This document shows, piece by piece, positions 45,537 to 53,364 of a stretch of 64,000 nucleotides of DNA. This DNA comes from JAHRVQ01 sp029941905 (GTDB lineage: Bacteria; Pseudomonadota; Gammaproteobacteria; Pseudomonadales; Azotimanducaceae): the NCBI GenBank assembly GCA_029941905.1, contig JAPYTQ010000008.1, positions 62,001 to 126,000 on the forward strand. Reading direction: 5' to 3'. Both the position numbers and the translations under genes were made by a program. Positions within the stretch are counted from its first letter, which is position 1, and every line of letters starts with the position of its first letter. Under the pieces are notes generated by a model. That model was given only the letters and a program-made list of their open reading frames with translations, made no database searches and was not told the origin of the DNA.

Positions 45537-46268
45537 TTTTTGCTCAAAGACAGCAATTATGAGTGCCAGCTCACTTACAAGCCTGTCTGCTGTTATGGGT
45601 CCCACTTGCCGGAAGACTTCTTCACCGAGCGCATTCAGCACAACAAGTGTAGGCATACCCACGATCTTAAAATGGATTATGGCATCAGGATACTGGTCTG
45701 CATCAACCTTGAGGAACACAAACTGCTCAAGCGTTGTTAGCACAGCGGGATCTTTCAGGGTGGTTCTATCCAGTATTTTACAGGCGCCACACCACTCTGC
45801 ATAAAAATCAATAAACACGAGTTTGCCTGTATCACCCGCCTGGGTTACTGCCGATGCGACCGGTTCCGGGATCGGGCCTTTTGCAGAATCGACGGATGTC
45901 CCGGTTAAGTTTGTTCCAGCAAAACGACTTTCAACGACCTTCGGTACATATCCCAAATCGCTAATCGCATCTTTCATTTCTTTAGCCGTTGCGAGACGCC
46001 CGTCATAGGTCACGGTAAACTCGTCGGTCTCAAGGGCCACCGTTACGTTGTTAACACCTGCTAGCTCTGACAGAGCAGCTGAGACCGAATCTGGTCAGCT
46101 TAGTCAGGTCGCACCGCTTTTACTTTTCATCATGCCATCAACGACAATGGTTATACGTGACATCTTGTCGTCGACAGAGTCGCTGGCCGATGCGAGTGAT
46201 TCTGAGAAAGAGCTGGAAAAAGAGGCGATTGCGATGGATGACATTATTATCCACTTGGCAACGTTCAT
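45522..46268 (-). CDS. HMA-domain/thioredoxin fusion, candidate selenoprotein with U55-x-x-U58
   Basis: Read from the ATG at 46268 the frame runs 248 residues with only two internal stops, both TGA (46106-46104 and 46097-46095). They fall exactly at the two cysteines of the HMA metal-binding motif: ITIVVDGMMKSKSGAT-U-L-S-U-PDSVSAALSELAG. Order: signal peptide (about 1-28), HMA domain (about 38-104, ending MKDAISDLGYVP), linker, thioredoxin domain with FIDFYAEWCGACKIL and cis-Pro VGMPTLVVL. A SECIS-like hairpin follows. Standard calling would start at GTG 46040 and lose the HMA motif. It lies 87 bp behind DUF3570 on the same strand. Inference: a periplasmic seleno-thiol metal-binding or redox protein. 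The alternative is a pseudogene with two Cys-to-stop changes. The start codon lacks a strong Shine-Dalgarno. Confidence 0.75.
46060..46079 (-). promoter_or_regulatory. Candidate bacterial SECIS hairpin
   Basis: On the transcript the arms gctgctct and agagc(t)agc form eight base pairs with a single bulged U on the 3' side and the apical loop GUC. The loop G is 24 nt after the second UGA and 33 nt after the first, inside the usual window for bacterial SECIS elements, whose loops carry a conserved G. The E. coli fdhF element has its bulged U on the 5' side, so the match is to the general pattern only. Confidence 0.55.
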
Positions 46269-46355
46269 TGAGTACCCGCATTGACAACGAATTAGGATGT
46301 TGAATTGTATGTTAAAACCTGTACCAGCTACAGGTGTAATAATAGTTTGATCCCG

Positions 46356-47498
46356 CTAAAACCAGAGTGACAAATACGCCCTGAAAACCACGGCATTAAA
46401 ATTAAAGGCGGGTTCTTCACCAACGGTACCACCGGCGAGGACATTGTTGAAGTCCTTGTAGTCAAACATCATGTAGTCGAGATAAAGGTTCACCGAACCG
46501 CGACTGAAGAACAGGAATCCTTCCTCATTAAACAGATAAGACACACCAATGCCCGCAGTTGTACTATCAAAGGTGGCGAGTTCCTTATCTCTCGCCAGAA
46601 AATTTTGAGCGTTCCGGTAAGGGAAAAGGTCGCTATAGAAGCTGGCGCTGGTTTGTGAATAGTAGCGGAACTTTACATCAAACTCCCAGTGTCTGCGCCA
46701 GGGGTGAGTATAGGATACCTCGCCATTATGTGCTGTTATTCCCCAGGAATCCGAGTAGTAGCGATATTCACCGCGCAGTGCGGCTCGATACGGAAGATAG
46801 ACCATGGTGCGAATAGCAGCCGCGTCACTGGATCTGGTATTAGGGTACAGTTCGGCCTGGTAGCTATACCCCAGTTGAACGGTGGGGTCGACAAAGCGAA
46901 CCGAGCGATAGGGATTATTCAAGAAGCCTTCGTCGACAACGGCCTCGTATCCGAAGTTCATGATCATACGTTTTGTGAGGATCTGCGAGAGTTCGACCTT
47001 GTAGGACTGATGGATTGCACCTGCTTCGAAGGTATCGTCACCGTTGCGCCGTACGGTGTCATCACCATAGGCATAACCCATTGATAGTGTTGTCAGGTCA
47101 CCAAAAAAATCCTGGCTGAGGTTGAACCTGAATGTGCTGGCGTCATAGTCATCTTCCTGGCTTCGGGTGAAGCCAATCCCCAACAGGGTTTTGTCGTAAA
47201 GGTAATCTGCACCGAGACTGAATTCCTGCCTCTCCTCCGAGTAAGCTGAGGCGGTCGCTTTTACGTCGATGGATGCGCCGGAAATCATATCCACGTAGTA
47301 ATTTCCCCAGACCGAGATCTTGTCCTGGTAAGCCTTGCGTATCAGAACTGAAGGACCATTGATGGTGACGTTATCACCCTCATAGCTGTGCCATAAAACG
47401 TCTGCCCGGTCTTCCGGTAGTATTTTTGCAATAGCGGACGCAGACAGCAGTGTTGACAGACAAACCAATACCGTCAGCAGGTGTCTCGTCACAGTCAT
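46356..47498 (-). CDS. DUF3570 outer-membrane beta-barrel protein
   Basis: 380 residues from the ATG at 47498, one base after the DUF4266 stop. Signal peptide LLTVLVCLSTLLSASAIA. The mature part begins LPEDRADVLWHSYEGDNVTI, then alternating hydrophobic strands (FSLGADYLYDKTLLGIGFTRS, TTLSMGYAYGDDTV) to a terminal aromatic residue (AYLSLWF), typical of barrels. Known: DUF3570 often neighbours DUF4266, ApbE and TlpA-like genes; its role is unknown. It probably forms an outer-membrane channel or anchor for this system. Confidence 0.9.
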   Translation of the reverse strand: MTVTRHLLTVLVCLSTLLSASAIAKILPEDRADVLWHSYEGDNVTINGPSVLIRKAYQDKISVWGNYYVDMISGASIDVKATASAYSEERQEFSLGADYLYDKTLLGIGFTRSQEDDYDASTFRFNLSQDFFGDLTTLSMGYAYGDDTVRRNGDDTFEAGAIHQSYKVELSQILTKRMIMNFGYEAVVDEGFLNNPYRSVRFVDPTVQLGYSYQAELYPNTRSSDAAAIRTMVYLPYRAALRGEYRYYSDSWGITAHNGEVSYTHPWRRHWEFDVKFRYYSQTSASFYSDLFPYRNAQNFLARDKELATFDSTTAGIGVSYLFNEEGFLFFSRGSVNLYLDYMMFDYKDFNNVLAGGTVGEEPAFNFNAVVFRAYLSLWF

Positions 47499-47499
47499 A

Positions 47500-47739
47500 T
47501 TAGTTACAACCACAACCGCCCCCGGAGCCACCTTCTGCACCCCTTGCCCCTTCTCTGGCCTGGTGTACATGGTGGATGTATGCCGCGTCAGCGGACCCTC
47601 GAGAGAACGTCATAATCGGGTCAGCCAGCGCATTACGTTCAAATGGGCTTACCCAGGGCTCAATAGACACGCAACTCGCCAGACTCAGGGTTGCTGTGAC
47701 CATTGATAGTGTCAGGATCATTCTTTGGACCTGTCTCAT
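47500..47739 (-). CDS. DUF4266 small lipoprotein
   Basis: 79 residues, ATG with GGAGAAA upstream. Lipobox SLASC. Mature part WVSPFERNALADPIM, then HVHQAREGARGAEGG and the Cys-rich end GGGCGCN, matching DUF4266. The terminal Gly-Cys-Gly-Cys could bind metal or be a modification site (inference). Upstream of DUF3570 with a one-base gap; the pair is translationally linked. Confidence 0.92.
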   Translation of the reverse strand: MRQVQRMILTLSMVTATLSLASCVSIEPWVSPFERNALADPIMTFSRGSADAAYIHHVHQAREGARGAEGGSGGGCGCN

Positions 47740-47786
47740 GTTGTTTCTCCTTTTGAATCTTGTACCGGTATTTTTTTAATTCCGCG

Positions 47787-48488
47787 CTAGAAAAAGATTG
47801 AAATACCGGCGACCACTTCGAAATTGTGGGTTGTTTTACTTTCACCCGTGATTTCGGTCTCGAATATGTGATCCCTGACCTGTAAATTCATCGCCAGGAA
47901 GTCGTTGGCGATAATGCGATAGCCGACGCCACCGCTGGCAGTGAATTTTTGGTCACCGGCGAATTCCGTGGATCCGACACCGCCGACGAAGTAAAAACCG
48001 GAGTTAACGGCCCAGCGATTGAAAATAAATGTTTCTCCGGGAAACAGGTTCAGGCCAAGGGACAGATCGTAAAAGCGAATATCCCGATCATCATCCGATA
48101 ACAGACTGGCGCCGCCTGAAAGTTTCTCGAAACTGGTGGTGCCGATTTTACTGGTGCCGAATCGCGCCTCGACGAAAAAATCTTCTGTGACATGGTAGGT
48201 GAGCGATCCGACCACAACCGGATTCGTTTCGAAATCTTCAATAGATAACAGGCCACCGGATATCCCAATCTCGAAGTTTTCGGTATCGATGTCTGAAATT
48301 TGTACCGGCTGCCTCTCTATGTCCGAGATCAGGTCAAGATCGACTGAGTCTCCCAGCGGATCATCGTACTGCGTGTCGTTGTCTGCATAGACAGTGCTTG
48401 CGATACCTGCACAGGCAATGGTTAAAAACAGTGTCGTTCGCAGCGAACGACTGAGTGCTAGAAAAACACGCTTAGGCCTAGTTTCCAT
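47787..48488 (-). CDS. Outer-membrane beta-barrel protein (OmpA-like size)
   Basis: 233 residues with signal peptide (RTTLFLTIACAGIASTVYA), an acidic spacer and an eight-strand-type barrel: FEIGISGGLL, VVVGSLTYHVTEDFFVEARFG, YDLSLGLNLFPGE, ending VVAGISIFF with terminal Phe. Comparable barrels accompany Agl-Glt-type systems. The start lies 31 bases inside the SH3/barrel gene, so the two are coupled. Confidence 0.82.
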   Translation of the reverse strand: METRPKRVFLALSRSLRTTLFLTIACAGIASTVYADNDTQYDDPLGDSVDLDLISDIERQPVQISDIDTENFEIGISGGLLSIEDFETNPVVVGSLTYHVTEDFFVEARFGTSKIGTTSFEKLSGGASLLSDDDRDIRFYDLSLGLNLFPGETFIFNRWAVNSGFYFVGGVGSTEFAGDQKFTASGGVGYRIIANDFLAMNLQVRDHIFETEITGESKTTHNFEVVAGISIFF

Positions 48489-49246
48489 TCGCTTATTTCC
48501 TCATTTTTATCCCGACTCGTCAGCACGGTGTGATAACGATAGTCGAGAAACATTAAAAATCTCCGGGTCAAATAAAGATTAGCCCCGGCGCCCGCGTTGA
48601 CTGTCTGGTTCGTCCGATCTTCAGATTGAACAATGGTTGAAAAGGGTTCTGTATGCAGTACGCCCGTGCCCAGTTGAAAGTAGGGAGACAGTCGCCAATG
48701 GGGAAAGGGTGAATGCTGGATACTTGCTACGAGCATCAGGCCATCGGAGACATCTCCCAGAATCTGGGAGCCTTGTAATTGCACTGCAATATTGCGCGTA
48801 AAGCGATAGGTCACGGCGGACGAAATCAATGAAGCGCCCTGGAAGTCACCACCAGACATTGACCATTCCCATTTTCTGTCTGCTGCATCCGAGAGACTGG
48901 AGTTTGGAAATGTTACGAACGCATCGTCGGCGTTAACGGTTCGGACCATTTGGGTAACATGCACCCAACCGGATTTTTCGTGGCGGCTATTGGTTTCAAT
49001 TTTGAACCAGTCGGTACGGCGCTTGTCGATTGTGATCATTTCACCTTCCTCGACGACATAAAAAATCGGGTAACCTCGCCCCGGACCGGTTCGCATTTCC
49101 AGGTATGGATCTACAACTTTCGTGACTTTAGTATTGGGTGGCTTGTCAGATTCTGATTTCGCAGATGAATTAGCATTTGCGGTACTCGAGGCAACCAGAC
49201 ACGCCAGCACGAGTAGCAACCGTGAGATGTTTTTGGACACATTCAC
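48458..49246 (-). CDS. SH3-like domain plus outer-membrane beta-barrel protein
   Basis: 262 residues from the GTG at 49246, overlapping the cytochrome stop (GTGA); GTG 49240 is an alternative. Signal peptide LLLVLACLVASSTANA. Bacterial SH3 domain (YLEMRTGPGRGYPIFYVVEE, DWFKIETN, GWVHVTQM), then a barrel ending LGLSVFF. An SH3 domain suggests contact with peptidoglycan or proteins on the periplasmic side, while the barrel sits in the outer membrane. Confidence 0.83.
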   Translation of the reverse strand: MNVSKNISRLLLVLACLVASSTANANSSAKSESDKPPNTKVTKVVDPYLEMRTGPGRGYPIFYVVEEGEMITIDKRRTDWFKIETNSRHEKSGWVHVTQMVRTVNADDAFVTFPNSSLSDAADRKWEWSMSGGDFQGASLISSAVTYRFTRNIAVQLQGSQILGDVSDGLMLVASIQHSPFPHWRLSPYFQLGTGVLHTEPFSTIVQSEDRTNQTVNAGAGANLYLTRRFLMFLDYRYHTVLTSRDKNEEISEWKLGLSVFF

Positions 49247-51942
49247 TGCTGCGGAACCTTGAACGGATCGTTGTAGTACTGAGCACCAATATCGAGCCAT
49301 TCGGAAATCAGTTTCAATTCTGCAGCGGAAAGGTATCCGGAGTGTGTACCGGTGCTGTCAAAAGCAGAAGTAAATACTGGTGAAGCCAGAGCCCCCGCGG
49401 TAGCCATTGCAGGTCGGACGCCAACAGTTGTTAAAATCGGAATCGGGTTTCCCAGAGCATCGAGAACCAGGTCACCATTGGCATCGGTGAGAAAAGTCGG
49501 GTTGCCGTTGGAATCCAGCACGGGTACAAGGACATCAACCAGAACGCCGTTAACCACTTCCTGTTCTGAATCACCAAACAGTAGTTCCCGATAACTTTTA
49601 AAATGGTCTGGCTCGTCGCTGGAAGGCCCGTCAGTCAGGTCGAGTTGCCCTTCAGGTACTCGCGCCATGCCCATGTCGTCTGTCATCGTGTGGCAGGTCG
49701 TACAGGTCTGGTCAACAAGCAGGGTTGTGCCGTCAACATCAAAAATGCGTCGGTCGACTTGCCAGACCGGGTGAATGTTGGCTTCGTAGTGGATCGTTGC
49801 ACGGCAACTGGAAATCCAGTTCGTTGTGCAACTGGCGTTGATTGGTGCAGGGGATTGCAGGTCGCTGTACCGGTAACTGAAAGCCGCATCTTTCCCGCGT
49901 TGAACAGGGTCAGTCCATAGATCGTCGAATACCAGGTCAAACGCCGGGTCCGGGGCACCATTTTGCCCGGCAAACGCTTCTGCCATTGATGCACTGGCGG
50001 TTGCCGCAAAAGCCGGGTCGAGATCCGGGTATGGTCCGCCAGGATTGATGGACGGCGCTTGTGCATCCCTGCGACCATGGGGAATTTCGCTGTTCGAAGT
50101 ATGACAACCATTACATTCAAGCAACTCACCGGGGCGCACCTGCAACCAGTTTCGATGCCGGCCTGTGATTCGTCTGCCATTAGCGTCAAGGACGCTAATG
50201 GCAAATGGTACGTCGGCAGGCACTTTTACGTAAACAGATCCATCCGGGTGGACGGTGGCGTAGCCGATGATTTCTCGCATGAGTTCGCCTCGGGAACGAC
50301 CGAAGGCCGACCCTGGAATTACGACCAGGTCTCGATCCGGTAACGAAACCGGTTTCTCCATGCGTAAAAAGTGAGCGGTTCTTTCGCTGGAAGTTGTCAG
50401 TACCGGGTTTGCAATTGTTGATAAATCGGGCTGCGCGATATCTATGCCGTCGAAATCATAGACGCTGCGGATATGGAGCAAGCCTGCGGCCTCGTCGATC
50501 AGCAACTGGGTGGCATTATCTGCTGACTGGGGTTGAAGGAAATCAGGATTTGGCCGTGGAGACATCACGACTGCCTCTGAGAACACAACACCTTCCAGAG
50601 GTGGCACGACGGACTGCTGGCTATCGTCATCCAGGTTTAATATCCACAGCCCATACAATGGGTCCGCTTCTTCAGGTGCAGGATCAGAAACTGACAATAG
50701 TTCGTCTGTACAGGGCACGATGTTTACAATTTCCCCGCCATTCGGGGCGGTACTATCCAGGGTGCGTTCAAGCAATCGACACTGCGACCAGGAGACCAGC
50801 AATCGATTGGTTCCATCCAACAGCGGAACCGCTGATGCGAATCGTCCTCCCGGGGACGGTCCGTCGAGTTCAACAAGGGTGCTAAGGGGGGAGGTTTGTC
50901 CCTCTGCTGAAGAGCCCTGAAAATCGAATATCGTTTGATCGTGTTCAACAAAATTGTTGCTGTCAATGATCATCAGATCACCACCAAGGATACTGTTGCT
51001 GTTGCTCCGGGCGATGACCAGTATCTGGTCGTCGTCCATTTGCCGTGGATCCATAAAAGCAATGTCGGAGCCATCTCGCCCGGTATCCTGGCTGTGATAT
51101 CCATACAGACGTTCCAGTTGTGTCCCATCGGGCCTGATACGATACAAACTGATAAAGTTGCGCCCGGGTACATTGTCCCAACGACTGAAGATGATCTCAC
51201 CGGTATTGAGCAGATTTGGACCCTGGTCGTGGCTCTGATTGAATGTGAGCTGCTCAATACCCGTGCCGTCATTGTTCATCACGTGGAGTACCGAAGCCTC
51301 TTCCCTTCTGTCTTCATCCAGCGCGGCAAATTGTGGCCGTCCCTCGTCCAGCAGAATTGCACGGGATTGGCGTTGCCTGGTTGAGGTAAAGACAATTCGG
51401 CCGTCAGGTAGAAAAGCAGGATCCCTGTCCTGGCCTGCTTCGGCCAGAGTGTCAGATTGGATAACCCTGCTCAGCTGGTCCGTGTCCAGATCATAGACCC
51501 AGATGTTCCAGGTTGGCTGGTCTTCCAGGTCAGCATCGGGATCAAATGGCCCGCGCATCGAAAATGCGAGGCGACGCCCGTCGTAATCCGTCTCCAGATC
51601 GCGTACGTCATATAAGGGTGCAGTACCTGAAGTGTCGTCGGTGAAAGCCGCGTCCGATATATTGCGTTCCAAAGCACTGGGTATTGCCTGTTCTTTTAAG
51701 ATCAGTTGCGCGCCTGGTTCAAATACATTGAGTTGCCTTGGGGTATTTGATGCAACATCACCCTGATCGTTAATGATGAACGGTCGACTAATAAAGACTA
51801 GCGGAAAATCCTGGACGACTGGGTCCGGATCCTGGCTATCGCCAGTAACAGCGAGGCTTAGACCACCTGGGTCGCCCTGTTGGCAGGCGCTAGCTACCAA
51901 CGTGAGGGATAAGGCAGCGATGCATCTTATTCGAAACGTCAT
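49243..51942 (-). CDS. Di-haem lipoprotein with TolB/propeller-like domain (HzsA-related)
   Basis: 899 residues from the ATG at 51942; lipobox LTLVASAC. The N-terminal half has repeated propeller-type strands (YDGRRLAFSMRG, DPAFLPDGRIVFTSTR, GPNLLNTGEIIFSRWDN). The C-terminal half has two haem c sites, CNGCH near residue 610 and CTTCH near 748. The layout resembles hydrazine-synthase-alpha-related proteins that are widespread outside anammox bacteria; no hydrazine function is implied. First gene of the minus operon, divergent from the other cytochrome genes. Predicted outer-membrane or periplasmic location. Confidence 0.85.
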   Translation of the reverse strand: MTFRIRCIAALSLTLVASACQQGDPGGLSLAVTGDSQDPDPVVQDFPLVFISRPFIINDQGDVASNTPRQLNVFEPGAQLILKEQAIPSALERNISDAAFTDDTSGTAPLYDVRDLETDYDGRRLAFSMRGPFDPDADLEDQPTWNIWVYDLDTDQLSRVIQSDTLAEAGQDRDPAFLPDGRIVFTSTRQRQSRAILLDEGRPQFAALDEDRREEASVLHVMNNDGTGIEQLTFNQSHDQGPNLLNTGEIIFSRWDNVPGRNFISLYRIRPDGTQLERLYGYHSQDTGRDGSDIAFMDPRQMDDDQILVIARSNSNSILGGDLMIIDSNNFVEHDQTIFDFQGSSAEGQTSPLSTLVELDGPSPGGRFASAVPLLDGTNRLLVSWSQCRLLERTLDSTAPNGGEIVNIVPCTDELLSVSDPAPEEADPLYGLWILNLDDDSQQSVVPPLEGVVFSEAVVMSPRPNPDFLQPQSADNATQLLIDEAAGLLHIRSVYDFDGIDIAQPDLSTIANPVLTTSSERTAHFLRMEKPVSLPDRDLVVIPGSAFGRSRGELMREIIGYATVHPDGSVYVKVPADVPFAISVLDANGRRITGRHRNWLQVRPGELLECNGCHTSNSEIPHGRRDAQAPSINPGGPYPDLDPAFAATASASMAEAFAGQNGAPDPAFDLVFDDLWTDPVQRGKDAAFSYRYSDLQSPAPINASCTTNWISSCRATIHYEANIHPVWQVDRRIFDVDGTTLLVDQTCTTCHTMTDDMGMARVPEGQLDLTDGPSSDEPDHFKSYRELLFGDSEQEVVNGVLVDVLVPVLDSNGNPTFLTDANGDLVLDALGNPIPILTTVGVRPAMATAGALASPVFTSAFDSTGTHSGYLSAAELKLISEWLDIGAQYYNDPFKVPQQ

Positions 51943-52129
51943 TCTGGTGGACCACATAAGTACTTTTGAAGAATAGTCGATAAACCAAAAACGCTTGTGA
52001 TCAACTTCACAAAATACGATAGACAACAATAAAAAGTGTGCGCTGGTTCACCTTCTCGTTCAATTTCACTGCCCCAGGCGGTCTGTTTTGCCTAATCTAG
52101 GGAGTATTAAATTAGCCATGGGAAACGAG
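51943..52129. promoter_or_regulatory. Divergent promoter region of the cytochrome units
   Basis: 187 bp between the starts of the HzsA-related gene (minus) and the mono-haem protein gene (plus). It must hold both promoters. AT-rich blocks occur (acaacaataaaaagtgtg, gagtattaaattagcc) but I could not define -35/-10 pairs with confidence. Confidence 0.4.
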
Positions 52130-53362
52130 ATGAGAGAAGTAGTTATGTACATTCTCGTTGGAAGCATAGCGATAGTGGCAGCGCTTCTCTTCTGCGTCAC
52201 AGCTGATGCTGGTTCGCGAGAACAGGCCCAGCGTATTCATAATCGAATTGCCGGGGTTTCACCGCTTGCGGTTCGGCTTGATGAAATGGCGGCCCTTATT
52301 CAGACCGGTTCCGGCACTGAGGAAGAGAATGCCCAGGCTGCCGCATTCATAGCGATGCAACATCCGGATTTTTACCGCACCACGTTGAAAAATTTTTCGA
52401 CGCCGTGGACAAACCGCGACCAGGATGTCTTTGCCGCATTAAATGATTACAGCGCGACAGTTATCGGCATGGTGCGGGACGATGTTGATTTTCGCGAAAT
52501 ACTGACCGGTGATATTGTCTACCTGGCCCCGAATGTGGCCGTTCCCGGCTATTCAACCAGTGACAACAGACACTACGAAGAACTGGAGCAACAAGGTCTC
52601 GACCTTGCCTCGGTCCTTGTGCGAAGCGATCAGTCGTCGTTGACCGGTGTTCCACCTGAGGCAACCGCCGGGGTGATTACGACGCGAGCCGGTGCCAGGG
52701 CATTTTTTATCGCCGGGACCAACCGGGCCATGTTTCGCTTCACATTGTTGAACCATTTGTGCATGGACCTTGAAGAAGTAAAAGACATAACCCGTGCCCC
52801 TGATCGCATCCGTCAGGATGTAACCCGTTCACCCGGTGGTGACAGTCGGCTGTTTCGTAATAACTGCATTGGATGTCATTCGGGTATGGATCCCATGACA
52901 CAAGCATTTGCCTACTACAACTTTGAATACGATCCCGATAATGACCCTGAAGGAAACAGCGGCCAATTGGTTTACAACCGAAGCGGAACTGTCGACGTAT
53001 TCACCGGAACACGGGTGGTGAAAAAATACCATCACAACCAGAATAACTTCCCCACCGGTTATGTCACTGTTAACGATAATTGGGACAACTATTGGCGCGA
53101 AGGGCGTAATCAGCGTATCGGCTGGGATTCGACATTGACCGGTTCCGGCACAGGAGCCAAGTCGATGGGTCGGGAATTGGCCAATAGCCAGGCGTTTGCA
53201 GCGTGCCAGGTTACCAAGGTTTTCCGGGAAGTCTGTTTACGGGATCCCGTAGATGCCGCCGATCGATCAAAGATCGATTCGATGGTGTCTTCGTTTAGCA
53301 ATTCCGGTTTTAAGTTAAAACAACCTTTTGCTGAATCCGCCGCATACTGCAGGGGAGGCTAG
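52130..53362 (+). CDS. Exported mono-haem c-type protein
   Basis: 410 residues from the ATG at 52130, behind GGAAACGAG; in-frame ATG 52118 and TTG 52088 are alternatives. Signal peptide VVMYILVGSIAIVAALLFCVTADA. One haem site, NNCIGCHSGMDPMTQAF, near residue 246; the Cys-x-x-Cys-His followed by MDP recalls the DUF1588-type cytochrome domains common in planctomycetes. Other cysteines (ACQVTKVFREVCLRD, YCRGG) may form disulfides. Only 2 bp before the LamG cytochrome gene. Function unknown. Confidence 0.8.
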   Translation: MREVVMYILVGSIAIVAALLFCVTADAGSREQAQRIHNRIAGVSPLAVRLDEMAALIQTGSGTEEENAQAAAFIAMQHPDFYRTTLKNFSTPWTNRDQDVFAALNDYSATVIGMVRDDVDFREILTGDIVYLAPNVAVPGYSTSDNRHYEELEQQGLDLASVLVRSDQSSLTGVPPEATAGVITTRAGARAFFIAGTNRAMFRFTLLNHLCMDLEEVKDITRAPDRIRQDVTRSPGGDSRLFRNNCIGCHSGMDPMTQAFAYYNFEYDPDNDPEGNSGQLVYNRSGTVDVFTGTRVVKKYHHNQNNFPTGYVTVNDNWDNYWREGRNQRIGWDSTLTGSGTGAKSMGRELANSQAFAACQVTKVFREVCLRDPVDAADRSKIDSMVSSFSNSGFKLKQPFAESAAYCRGG

Positions 53363-53364
53363 CG

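Noticed and set aside
46104..46130. SGAT in the HMA protein as an ApbE flavinylation site
   Set aside because: The Asp three residues before the Ser is missing and the Thr directly precedes the putative metal/redox Sec.
45522..46268. Genetic code with TGA read as Trp
   Set aside because: Many intact genes here end in TGA at the expected length (for example TlpA, exbD, CBS), and both TGAs in this gene sit at Cys positions.
46048..46284. 78-codon plus-strand ORF
   Set aside because: It is antisense to the HMA-coding region and has no recognisable features.
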